DNA of 64,000 nt, from positions 310,001 to 374,000 of the forward strand of contig NZ_SGWI01000006.1 in NCBI RefSeq assembly GCF_004519405.1, written 5' to 3'. Under the pieces are notes generated by a model. That model saw nothing but the letters and a program-made list of their open reading frames with translations. It searched no databases and was not told the origin of the DNA. Both the position numbers and the translations under genes were made by a program. The number at the start of each line of letters is the position of its first letter. Position 1 is the stretch's first letter. Source of the stretch: Pseudomonas sp. BCA17. Its GTDB lineage: Bacteria; Pseudomonadota; Gammaproteobacteria; Pseudomonadales; Pseudomonadaceae. Positions 50,401-59,200 of this stretch are shown piece after piece.

Positions 50401-53288
50401 CCCCGCTCGGTGTCGGACAGCGGCCGCGCCGGCACCAGATAGGCCAGCAGTTGGTTGTCGGCCGCCAGCAACAATGCCTCGCGCACGCTGTCCTGGGCCA
50501 GCAGCAACGCTTCGATCTCACCCAGTTCAATACGGAAGCCGCGGATTTTCACCTGGTGGTCGACACGCCCGACATACTCGACCACGCCGTCGGCGCGATA
50601 ACGCGCCAGGTCGCCGCTGCGATACAGACGCTCGCCGGTTGCACTGAACGGGTCGGCGACAAAACGCTCGGCGGTCAGCCCCGGTCGCTGCAAATAGGCG
50701 CGGGCCAAGCCACTGGCGCTGGCGATATACAGCTCACCCACGGCCCCGGTCGGGAGCAGGTTCAGATCGCCATCCAGCACATATAAGCCACGCCCCGGCA
50801 GTGCACGGCCAATCGGGCTGGCCGCCACACCGACCACGGCGCCGGCGTCGGTGCAATCAAGCACACTGGACACCACCGTGGCCTCGGTCGGCCCGTAGGT
50901 GTTGAGCAGCCGCACATGGCCCAGCCCCGCGCGCTGCCACAGCATCGGCCCATCCAGCGGCATGGCTTCGCCGCCGATATGGATCTGCCGCAAGGCCCCG
51001 TAAGGGCGTGGCCCGGCTGCCAGACAATCCTGCAGGAACAGTTTCCAGTAGGCGGTGGGCAAGTCGGCCAGGGTAATGCCCTGGGCGATGATCTGCCGGT
51101 ACAACTCGGCCCCGTCCCACAACTGCGGCCCACGCAACACCACGGTGGCGCCCAGGGTCAGTGCCGGGTACAGCTGCTCGACGAAACCGTCGAAGTTCAG
51201 GGTCGCAAATTGCAACACCCGATCACCCGGCACCAGGCGTGAATAATCCGCTGCGATGCCGGCGAACTCACTCAGGGCGGCATGGTCGATGGCGACGCCC
51301 TTGGGTTTGCCGGTGGAGCCGGAGGTATAGATCACATAGGCCAGGCTGCTCGGCTCAAACGCCCGTTGCGGGTTCTCGTCGCTGTAGTGCGCCAGTTGCG
51401 TGTCGGCAAGGTCGATATCCAACGTCGTCAGTTCCGCCGGCAACGGCAGGCGCGTACGCAGGTGGGATTGGGTCAGCACCCTTTGTGCGGCACTGTCGTC
51501 GAGCATGTGCACCAGGCGCTCGCGGGGGTATTCCGGGTCAAGCGGCACATAGGCCCCGCCCGCCTTGAGTACCGCCAGCAGGCTGACCACCATGGCAAAG
51601 GAGCGCTCAACGGCAACGCCCACCAGCACGTCCGGGCCTACACCCTGGGCGATCAGGTAATGCGCAAGGCGGTTGGCCTGCCGATTCAATTCGCCGTAGC
51701 TGATCACCTGATTATCCAGCACCAGCGCCGGATGCTCGGGTTGGGCCTGGGCCTGGGCCTCGAACCGGCGATGCACCGCCTCGGGCTCGGCGGCCGTCGC
51801 CGGGACATTCCATTCGTGCAGCAGCGTGTGGGTGTGCGCCGGGCTCAGCATGGCCAGTTCGGCCAGGCGGCCGTGAGGCGTGCTGACAATGGCTGACAAC
51901 AGGTTCTGCCAATGCTCGGCCAGACGCTCTATCGTCGCAGCATCGAAAAGGTCGGTGGCATAGGTCAGCGCCGCCCAGAAACCTTCGGCCGACTCATGGG
52001 TATCCAGGCTCAGGTCGAAGTGGGTGGTGTGGCTGTCCCAGTCCAGCTCCACCACGCGCAGGCCCGGCAGTTGCTGGCCGTCGCGACGGTTCTGGGCATC
52101 GGTCTGGTGATTGAACATGACCTGGAACAACGGGTTATGGCTCAGGCTGCGTTCCGGCTGCAACGCCACCACCAGTTGTTCGAACGGCAGATCCTGGTGG
52201 GCCTGGGCTTCCAGGGAACGGCGCTTGGTCTGTTGCAACAGCTCGGCGAAGGTCATCTGCCCGTCAAGGTCGGCCTTGAGCACCTGGGTGTTGACGAAAA
52301 AACCGATCAGGCGTTCGGTCTCGACGCGGTTACGGTTGGCAATCGGCACGCCGATGCGGATATCCGATTGCCCACTGTAGCGATAAAGCAAGGTCTGGAA
52401 CGCGGCCAGCAGCAACATGAACGGCGTCACGCCCTCTTGCTGCGCCAGGCGCCTGAGGCCCGCGACCAGCGCCGAGGGCAGGTGCACTTGCAGGCTCGCA
52501 CCGCGATGGCTTTGCTGGGCCGGGCGCGGGCGGTCCAGCGGCAGCTCCAGCACCGGTTGCTCACCGCCCAAGAGAGCCTGCCAGTAATCCAATTGGCGGT
52601 CCCGTTCCCCCGCTTCCATCCAGCCGCGTTGCCACAGGGCGTAGTCGGCGTACTGAATCGGCAACTGCGGCAATTGCAATTCATCGCCCTGGCTGAAGGC
52701 AGCGTAGAGTTGCACCAGTTCTTCGACCATCACTTGCATCGACCAGCCATCGGAGACGATGTGGTGCTGCACCATCACCAGCACATGGTCGTCTTCAGCC
52801 AGTTGCAACAAGGTCACCCGCAACAGGGGCGCCTGGTGCAGATCGAACGGCCGCGCGACCTCTGCCTCCACCACTGCCATCAGTTGCGCTTCTTCAATGC
52901 ACGCCTGATGGATCTCGACCCGTGCTTGAGCCGACACCGTTTGCAGCACACGCTCGCCCTCCTCGACCAACTGAGTGCGCAGGCTCTCGTGGCGGGCCAG
53001 CAGGCTGTCGAAACTGCGCTGCAGTGCCGTCAGGTCCAGACGCCCCTGCAAACGCAGGGCACCGGGGATATGGTAGGTGGCGCTCTGCGGGTCCAGTTGC
53101 CAGAGGAACCATTGGCGCTCCTGGGCGTAAGACAGCGGCAGAACCTCGGCATCGTGCCGCGTGGGGGCAATCGGGAGTTGAGCGAAACTCATGCCACGGC
53201 TTTGCAGGCGCTGGTAGAACTGCTGGCGCTGCTCCAGAGGCAAGCGAAGAAAGCGCGACACCAGGTCGATGTTAGGGTTGGAAAGCAT
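41448..53288 (-). CDS. pvdD: Pyoverdine NRPS, terminal three modules with epimerase and thioesterase (PvdD position)
   Basis: 3946 residues; architecture C-A-T-C-A-T-E-C-A-T-TE. C1 HHIVSDG near 174; A1 TSGSTGKPKG near 655; T1 ELGGHSL near 1051. C2 HHIVSDG near 1239; A2 TSGSTGLPKG near 1722; T2 ELGGDSI near 2114; E domain HHLVVDG near 2297. C3 LYPLSPMQQGML near 2639, of the D-acceptor type as expected after E; A3 near 3239; T3 ELGGHSL near 3617; TE nucleophile in GWSLGG near 3747. My reading of the ten pocket residues is DGEDHGTVVK (Lys), DGEVCGGVTK (assigned to FoOHOrn by context) and DVWHVSLIDK (Ser). All core motifs appear intact. The start is three bases after the stop of the upstream NRPS gene, so the two are co-translated. 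Confidence 0.95.
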   Translation of the reverse strand: MLSNPNIDLVSRFLRLPLEQRQQFYQRLQSRGMSFAQLPIAPTRHDAEVLPLSYAQERQWFLWQLDPQSATYHIPGALRLQGRLDLTALQRSFDSLLARHESLRTQLVEEGERVLQTVSAQARVEIHQACIEEAQLMAVVEAEVARPFDLHQAPLLRVTLLQLAEDDHVLVMVQHHIVSDGWSMQVMVEELVQLYAAFSQGDELQLPQLPIQYADYALWQRGWMEAGERDRQLDYWQALLGGEQPVLELPLDRPRPAQQSHRGASLQVHLPSALVAGLRRLAQQEGVTPFMLLLAAFQTLLYRYSGQSDIRIGVPIANRNRVETERLIGFFVNTQVLKADLDGQMTFAELLQQTKRRSLEAQAHQDLPFEQLVVALQPERSLSHNPLFQVMFNHQTDAQNRRDGQQLPGLRVVELDWDSHTTHFDLSLDTHESAEGFWAALTYATDLFDAATIERLAEHWQNLLSAIVSTPHGRLAELAMLSPAHTHTLLHEWNVPATAAEPEAVHRRFEAQAQAQPEHPALVLDNQVISYGELNRQANRLAHYLIAQGVGPDVLVGVAVERSFAMVVSLLAVLKAGGAYVPLDPEYPRERLVHMLDDSAAQRVLTQSHLRTRLPLPAELTTLDIDLADTQLAHYSDENPQRAFEPSSLAYVIYTSGSTGKPKGVAIDHAALSEFAGIAADYSRLVPGDRVLQFATLNFDGFVEQLYPALTLGATVVLRGPQLWDGAELYRQIIAQGITLADLPTAYWKLFLQDCLAAGPRPYGALRQIHIGGEAMPLDGPMLWQRAGLGHVRLLNTYGPTEATVVSSVLDCTDAGAVVGVAASPIGRALPGRGLYVLDGDLNLLPTGAVGELYIASASGLARAYLQRPGLTAERFVADPFSATGERLYRSGDLARYRADGVVEYVGRVDHQVKIRGFRIELGEIEALLLAQDSVREALLLAADNQLLAYLVPARPLSDTERGMAGEQLMATLREHLPDYMVPAHLVFLDRMPLNPNGKLDRQALPKPDAGQVQQEWLAPVTVQQQQVAAIWADILGVERVGLNQHFFELGGHSLLAMQVVSRIRQALGLEVPLKAIFEHPRLEAFVAAMQAQDTTVPTAPALLPAGREQPLPLSYAQERQWFLWQLEPHSAAYHIPSALRLNGQLDHAALQRSFDTLLARHESLRTHIRQEHAGAVQVIEPVATLHIAQADIDEAQLKARVEAEIAQPFDLQQGPLLRVTLLRLAADEHVLVLVQHHIVSDGWSMQLMVEELVQLYAAYSQGRDLPLPALPIQYADYAVWQRHWMDAGEKQRQLAYWRDVLGGEQSVLELPFDHPRPAVQSHRGARLAIELAPTLSVELKALAQQQGVTLFMLLLASFQTLLHRYSGQEEIRVGVPIANRNRSETERLIGFFVNTQVLKADLHGRMSVEQLLQHTRQRALEAQSHQDLPFEQLVEALQPERSLSHNPLFQVMFNHQTDVGQAQVQHQLPGLRVEGLEWDSKTAHFDLDLDIQESTEGIWATLGYAQDLFEAATVQRMARHWQNLLQGMVANPRQHLSQLPLLDDAERQQILQLWNCTDSGFSSERLVHEMFADRARENPDAVAVKFDAHTLSYGELDRQANRLAHALIARGVGPEVRVAIAMPRSAEIMVAFLAVLKAGGVYVPLDVEYPRDRLLYMMQDSRAQLLLTHSAVQQRLPIPEGLQALAVDDVQAWSGYSDSAPQVTLHGDNLAYVIYTSGSTGLPKGVAVSHGPLVAHIIATGERYETGPADCELHFMSFAFDGSHEGWMHPLINGASVLIRDDSLWLPEYTYEQMHRHQVTVAVFPPVYLQQLAEHAERDGNPPAVRVYCFGGDAVAQASYDLAWRALRPTYLFNGYGPTETVVTPLLWKARQGDPCGAVYAPIGTLLGNRSGYVLDAQLNLQPIGVAGELYLGGEGVARGYLERPALTAERFVPDPFGKPGSRVYRSGDLTRGRPDGVVDYLGRVDHQVKIRGFRIELGEIEARLREQDSVGETVVVAQEGPTGKQLVAYVVPLDPALLEDAVAQSNGREALRRALKSRLPDYMVPTHLMFLERMPLTPNGKLDRKGLPKPDVSQLQQVYVAPQSELEQKIATIWADVLRLPQVGLHDNFFELGGDSIISIQVVSRARQAGVRFTPKDLFQHQTVQSLAGVAREGEGAVLLDQSAQTGAVLLLPVQQAFFADEIPQRHHWNQSVVLQPRQPLQASVLVAALQALIVHHDALRTTFVEDATGWRAAYRGPQQHQADQVLWQTSLGRVEELDALGEEAQRSLDLAAGPLLRAVLAQLPDGSQRLLLVIHHLVVDGVSWRIVLEDLQSAYQQLAQGAPVVLPAKTSATRAWAERLQTYARSAALEHELDWWHTQLQGSPSDLPVADPHASLSNRLALSVSTQLDPTYTRRLLQEAPSAYRTQINDLLLTALARVIVRWAGEASMLIRLEGHGREDLFDEIDLTRTVGWFTSLYPLKLVPADSLAGSLKQIKEQLRAVPDKGLGFGALRYLGSAEAQQALAALPRPRITFNYLGQFDASFDNGEQEGLFVPADDASGAEQSPDAPLGNWLEINGQIYGGELKLNWSFSQAMFDEATVQQLADDYAAELKALIDHCCESTSQGVTPSDFPLARLSQPQLDALPLNVGEVEDLYPLSPMQQGMLFQSLYGAGSGDYINQMRIDVQGLDVPRFCRAWQAAVDRHEILRSGFLWQTELEQPLQVVYKQARLPFTEFDWRQRADCVQALDSLAQAARTQGFVMEQAPLLSLQVVRTAASSYHLIYTNHHILMDGWSGSQLFGEVLQQYAGEPLPAPTGRYRDYIAWLQAQDKAVSEAFWKAQLANLQEPTRLAREVKGAEPGANGEYRLSLDAAQTERLKAFAQRNKVTLNTLVQGAWLLLLQYHTGQSTVAFGATVAGRPAELRGIEQQVGLFINTLPVVATPDAHMSVSQWLQQVQAQNVRLREQEHTPLFEIQRWAGLGGEALFDSILVFENYPVSEALEQSAPSGLSFGAVHSLEQTHYPLTVLLAIGETLGLEFNYNRQSFTAAHIQRLAEHFQQLLQALASDASQRLATLPSLARDERERVLQAWNATAETYPLQQTVHQLIEAQVVRTPNAPALVFGEQHLSYTELNARANRLAHRLIAAGVGPDVLVGLALERSIEMVVGLLAVLKAGGAYVPLDPEYPRDRLAYMLEDSGVALLLTQAHLLAHLPIPQGVQHLVLEPGDAWLADCAEHNPGIALDGENLAYVIYTSGSTGQPKGAGNRHIALTNRLCWMQQAYGLDASDSVLQKTPFSFDVSVWEFFWPLMTGARLVVAAPGDHRDPARLVKLINAEGITTLHFVPSMLQAFLQDEAVASCHSLQRVVCSGEALPADAQQHVFAKLPGAALYNLYGPTEAAIDVTHWTCVEEGRDAVPIGRPIANLGCYVLDGNLEPAPVGVLGELYLGGVGLARGYHRRPALTAERFVTDPFGTGERLYRTGDLARYRDDGVIEYAGRIDHQVKLRGLRIELGEIEARLLEHACIREAAVLAVDAAYLVGYVVLQQPRDDWKAEVIAHLSALLPDYMVPAQWVVLDQMPLSPNGKLDRKALPKPEVQGTERYQAPQTELEQHVAAIWSEVLGVERVGLNDNFFELGGHSLLVLMLKERIRKIGGVDLSISQLMLNPTVRGQVNCLQGDTRSSLIVKLNSQTQGTPLYMFHPSFGSVHCYTAIALAMREQRPVFGVICRALAEAGTAVPQWQAMVEDYTAQLLAAQPSGAFRLAGWSLGGNLAMEVAYGLEQAGREVEFVGWIDSAPPQWLTPYWDAVVTQDDREVSANERRAALLGVMFPAFAEQIHDAWQACQRHAEDEQWSVFVSWAEQTLGQAFMAIRQTLLQGNEAQISWDVDRALSERMTASDFKPIKAPVSCWWASMSRAGRFKDLIEQNMAAVIGQGRIERSVVIDTDHDGIIDSAAFISSLVAAME
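47260..48640 (-). repeat. NRPS adenylation-domain direct repeat, unit 1
   Basis: About 1.38 kb covering most of the A2 domain, nearly identical in DNA to 53790-55165 in the other NRPS gene except for a short variable patch near 48200-48300. Identity falls off sharply on both sides. Confidence 0.75.
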
Positions 53289-53291
53289 GGT

Positions 53292-56200
53292 TCAAATCGC
53301 CTCTAGTTCGCTCAAAAAGTCACGAAGATCATCAAAATCTTCCGCGCTGCCGGCGCGGAAGGTGGCTGCGGCCTGTACGTAGGTGCGCAGCGATTCGGTC
53401 TGGAACAGCTCCACCAGCGGCACCTCCAGGCCCAGTTCAGCCTGCACCCTCGAGGTGATCTGGATCGCCAGCAAGGAGTGACCGCCGACTTCAAAGAAGT
53501 TGTCGTTCAAGCCCACTTGCGGCAGGCGCAGCACCTCGGCCCAGATCGCGGCGATCTGCTGTTCCAGTTCGCTTTCAGGGGCCACGTACCGCTGTTGCAA
53601 TAAGCTCGCATCCGGCTCGGGCAAGCCCTTGCGGTCGAGTTTGCCGTTGGGGGTCAGGGGCATCTGCGCCAGGAACATGAAGTGCGCGGGCACCATGTAA
53701 TCCGGCAGGCGGGCTTTCAGGGCGCGACGCAGGGTGTCGCGGAATTCCGCCTGATCGGCCAGGCCGGCATCGGCCGGCACCACATATGCCACCAGCTGCT
53801 TGCCGGTCGGACCTTCCTGGGCCACCACCACGGTTTCACCCACGCTGGCCTGTTCACGCAGGCGCGCTTCGATTTCGCCCAGTTCGATACGGAAACCACG
53901 GATTTTCACCTGGTGGTCGACACGCCCCAGGTAATCCACTACGCCATCCGGGCGCCCACGCGTGAGGTCGCCGCTGCGGTACACGCGGCTGCCGGGCTTG
54001 CCGAACGGGTCCGGCACGAAGCGCTCGGCGGTCAACGCCGGGCGCTCCAGGTAACCCCGCGCCACGCCCTCGCCGCCCAGGTACAACTCGCCGGCCACAC
54101 CGACGGGCTGCAGGTTCAATTGCGCGTCGAGCACGTAGCCGCTGCGGTTGCCCAACAGCGTGCCGATCGGTGCATAGACCGCACCGCACGGGTCGCCCTG
54201 GCGGGCTTTCCACAGCAGCGGCGTGACCACGGTTTCCGTCGGCCCATAGCCATTGAACAGGTAGGTCGGGCGCAGTGCGCGCCAGGCCAGGTCATAACTG
54301 GCCTGCGCCACCGCATCACCGCCGAAGCAATACACGCGCACCGCCGGTGGGTTGCCGTCACGTTCGGCATGCTCGGCCAGTTGTTGCAGGTACACCGGCG
54401 GGAACACCGCCATGGTCACCTGGTGCCGGTGCATCTGCTCGTAGGTGTATTCCGGCAGCCACAGGCTGTCGTCGCGGATCAACACGCTGGCGCCATTGAT
54501 CAGCGGGTGCATCCAGCCTTCGTGGGATCCGTCGAAGGCGAAGGACATGAAGTGCAATTCGCAATCAGCCGGGCCGGTTTCATAGCGCTCGCCGGTGGCA
54601 ATGATGTGCGCCACCAGCGGGCCGTGGGACACCGCCACCCCCTTGGGCAAGCCGGTGGAACCGGAGGTGTAGATCACGTAGGCCAGATTGTCGCCGTCCA
54701 GCGTCACCTGCGGCGCGCTGTCGCTGTGGTCGGCCCAGTCCTCGGGGCGATCAATCGCCAGGGTATCCAGGCCCTCGGGAACCGGCAGTTGCTGCAACGC
54801 CACGGTATGGCTCAGCAGCAGTTGCGCACGGCTGTCCTGCATCATGTACAGCAGGCGGTCGCGCGGGTACTCAATGTCCAGGGGCACATACACGCCACCG
54901 GCCTTGAGCACCGCCAGGAAAGCCACCATGATCTCGGCACTGCGCGGCATGGCGATGGCCACGCGCACTTCCGGGCCGACGCCACGGGCGATCAGCGCAT
55001 GGGCCAAGCGGTTGGCCTGGCGGTCGAGCTCGCCGTAGCTCAGGGTGTGCGCATCGAACTTCACCGCCACCGCCTCGGGGTTTTCCCGGGCACGGTCGGC
55101 GAACATTTCATGCACCAGGCGCTCGGACGAGAAGCCGGAGTCGGTGCAATTCCACAGTTGCAGAATGTGCTGTCGCTCCGCTTGACCCAGCAGATTCAAC
55201 TGGGCGATGGGCTGCTGTGGATCGGCAACCATCGCCTGCAACAGGTTTTGCCAGTGCCCGGCCATGCGCTCGATGGTGGCAGGCGCAAACAGGTCGGTGG
55301 CGTAACTCAGGGATGCGCGCAACGCCTCGCGGCTTTCCTCTACGTCCAGCGCCAGGTCGAACTGCGCGACGCCTTCATCCCAACTCAATACCTCGACATG
55401 CAAGTCGGCCAGTCGTTGCAAATGGCTGTCAGCCGATGTGACGCGGTGGTTGAACAGTACCTGGAACAACGGGCTCAGACTCAGGCTGCGCTCCGGTTGC
55501 AGCGCTTCCACCAATTGCTCGAACGGCAGGTCCTGATGGGCCTGGGCCTGCAGCGAGCGTTGGCGCACCTGGGCGAGCAATTGCTCCACGCTCATTGGCC
55601 CGTGGATATCGGCCTTGAGCACTTGGGTATTGACGAAGAAGCCGATCAAGCCCTCGGTTTCCAGGCGGTTGCGGTTGGCGATCGGCACACCGACGCGCAC
55701 ATCTTCCTGGCCGCTGTAGCGGTGCAGCAGCGCCTGGTAGGACGCCAGCAAGACCATCGGCAACGTCACCCCGGCGTTTTGCGCCAACGTACGCAACCCG
55801 GCCAATAAGTCAGGCGCCAGCTCGATGCCCAAACGTGCACCGCGATGGCTCGGCACCGCCGGGCGCTGGTGGTCGAACGGCAATTCCAGTACCGGTTGTT
55901 CACCGCCCAATTGCTCACGCCAGTAAGCCAGTTGACGCGCCTTTTCCCCGGCCTCCATCCAGTTGCGCTGCCACACGGCATAGTCGGCGTACTGGATCGG
56001 CAACGCCGGCAGGTTCGGCAGCTCACCGTGGCTGAAGGCGGCGTACGACTGCACCAGCTCCTCGACCATCAGTTGCATCGACCAGCCATCGGAGACGATG
56101 TGGTGCTGCACCAGCACCAACACGTGATCGTCCTCGGCCAGACGCAACAAGCTGACCCGCAGCAATGGCCCGCGCAGCAGGTCGAACGGGCGTGCGACCT

Positions 56201-59200
56201 CCTCGGCGACCCGGGCCTTGAGGTCGGCATAGGCCGTGTCGGCCAGGGCAATGTCGATCACGCCGGACGCTTCAATGACCTGCACCGTGCCGCCGGTGTC
56301 CTGGCGCAAATGGGTACGCAGGCTTTCGTGACGGGCCAGCAAGGCGTCGAAACTGCGTTGCAGCGCATCCAGGTCCAGTGGGCCGTGCAAACGCAACGCG
56401 CTGGGGATGTGGTACGCCTGGCTGTGGGGGTCCAGTTGCCAGAGGAACCATTGGCGCTCCTGGGCATACGACAGCGGCAAGGGTTGCGTGCGGTCGGCCT
56501 TGAGCAGCGCCGGCGCGGCTACGCCCTCTTCGCCCAGGGCACGCACGAAGTCACCCAGCAAGGGGTGTTCGAACAGGGTCTTGAGCGCAACTTCCAGGGC
56601 CAGCGCCTGACGCACCCGCGACACCACCCGCGTGGCCAGCAGTGAATGCCCGCCCAGTTCGAAGAAGTGATCGTCGAGGCCGACTTGCGGCACGTCCAAC
56701 ACCTCGGCCCAGATCGCCGCGACCAACTGCTCCCGTGGGCTGACCGGCGCCACATGGCGTTTGAGCGACAGGCTCGCGTCCGGTTTGGGCAGTGCCTTGC
56801 GGTCGAGTTTGCCATTGGGGGTCAAAGGCAAGCTGTCGAGCATCAGCAGGTGCGCGGGCACCATGTAATCCGGCAGGCGCTCGCGCAAAGCGGCTTTGTA
56901 CGCCTCCTGCGTGTCGGGCGCCGAACTCACCAGGTAGGCAATCAAGCGGTCGTTATCGGCAAGCACCACGGCCTCACGCACGCCGTGGTGTTCACGCAGG
57001 CAGGCCTCGATCTCGCCCAGCTCGATGCGGAAACCGCGCACCTTGACCTGGTGGTCGACCCGGCCGATGTACTCCACCACACCGTCGACGCGGTAACGCG
57101 CCAGGTCGCCGGTGCGATACAGGCGTTCGCCCGGGGCGCCGAAGGGGTTGGGTACGAAGCGTTCCGCCGTCAGTGCCGGGCGCTCGTGGTAACCGCGCGC
57201 CAAACCCACGCCGGCGATCAGCAATTCACCCGGGGCGCCCACCGGGCACGGGGTCATGCCGGCATTCAGAATAAACAGCGCGGTATTGGCGATCGGTCGC
57301 CCGACAAAAGGCTGCGCCTCCAACAGGCGGTGGGCAGCCGACCAGATGGTGGTTTCCGTCGGGCCATAGAGGTTCCACACCGGCCCTTGCAGGTCGAGCA
57401 GGCGCTGGGCCAGGTCCGTGGGCAGAGCCTCGCCGCCACACAGGCATTGGATGCCACGCAACAGCTCGGCCCGCGGGCTGTCGAGCAGCATGCGCCAGGT
57501 CGATGGGGTGGCTTGCAGGACACTGGCGGATTGTTGCTGGGCCAGGTCGAGAATAGCCTCCGGGTCGAGGGCCATTTCCTGGCCGCTCAACAACAGCGTG
57601 GCGCCGACCGTCAGCGGTACGTAGAGCTCCAGGGCAAAGATGTCGAACGAGAACGTGGTGAGCGACAGCACCCGCGCATCCGCGTCGATGTGCAGGGTGT
57701 CGGCCATGCCGCTGGTAAAGCTGCACAGCGCCTGGTGACGCACCATCACGCCCTTGGGCTTGCCCGTGGAACCGGAGGTGTAGATCACGTAAGCCAGGTG
57801 CTCCGGCAAAACATTGACCTGGGGGTTGTGTTCGGCGCCATCGACGTCATCCACCCGCAGCACCTGCAGCCCCTGCGGTTGCGCCAGTTGCCCGAGCAGG
57901 TGCGCCTGGGTCAACAGCACGCGGGCGCGGCTGTCTTCAAGCATGAAGGCCAGTCGCTCCGCCGGGAATTGCGGGTCGAGCGGCACGTAGGCGCCACCGG
58001 CCTTGAGCGTGGCCAGCAGGCTGACGATCATGTCCGCCGAGCGCTCGACATGCACGGCCACCAGCACATCCGGGCCGACGCCCGCGGCGATCAGGCGGTG
58101 AGCCAGACGATTGGCGCGCCGATTGAGTTCGCCATAGCTCAGGGCGTGCTCGTTGAACTGCACGGCCACCGCGTCCGGCCGGGCCTGCGCCTGGGCTTCG
58201 AACAGCTGATGTACACCGCGCCCGCATGGGTAAGGGGTGTCGCTGTGGTTCCAGTCACTCACCAGTTGCTGCCATTGCGGCGCGCCGAGCATCGGCAGCT
58301 CATCCACGGCCACGCACGCATCACGCACCACGGCGCGCAGCAGGTTTTGCCAATGCCCGGCCAGGCGCTCCACGGTCGCCGGTTCGAACAGATCGGTGGC
58401 GTAGGTCAACGACGCCCACACACCGTCGGCCGATTCTTCGGTTTCCAGGTTCAGGTCGAACTGGGTGGTGTGAGCCGCCCAATCCACCGGCTGCAGCGCC
58501 AGGCCGGGCAAATGCAGCTGGCCTGGGCGCAGGCTGTCCTGGTGGTTGAACATCACTTGGAACAGCGGGTTGTGGCTCAGGCTGCGCTCCGGTTGCAGCG
58601 CTTCCACCAACTGTTCGAACGGCAAGTCCTGATGGGCCTGGGCCTCCAGGGCGCGATGCTTGACCTGGGCCAGCAACTGGTCAAAGGGCATGTCCCCGCT
58701 GAGGTCGGCTTGCAGCACTTGGGTGTTGACGAAAAAGCCGATCAGTCGCTCGGTTTCCAGGCGATTACGGTTGGCAATCGGCACCCCGACGCGGATCTGC
58801 GACTGGCCGCTGTAGCGATGCAACAGGGTCTGGAACGACGCCAGCAGCAACACGAACAAGGTCACGTCCTGGCGTCGGGCCAGGGCCTTGAGCTCTTTCA
58901 CCAGCGCACTGTCCAGGTGCAGGGTGTGCCGGGCGCCGCGATGGCTTTGCTGTGCAGGGCGCGGGTGGTCCAGGGGCAGTTCCAGCACATCTTGCTCAGT
59001 GCCCAGGCGTTCACGCCAGTAATGCAGCTGGCGCTGGGTTTCACCCGCCGCCATCCAGTCGCGCTGCCACACCGCATAGTCGGCGTACTGGAACGGCAAC
59101 GCCGGCAGCGCAGCCTGGCCCTGGTAGAGCGCCACCAGCTCGTCGACCATGACTTGCATCGACCAGCCGTCGGAGATGATGTGATGCTGGGTGATCACCA

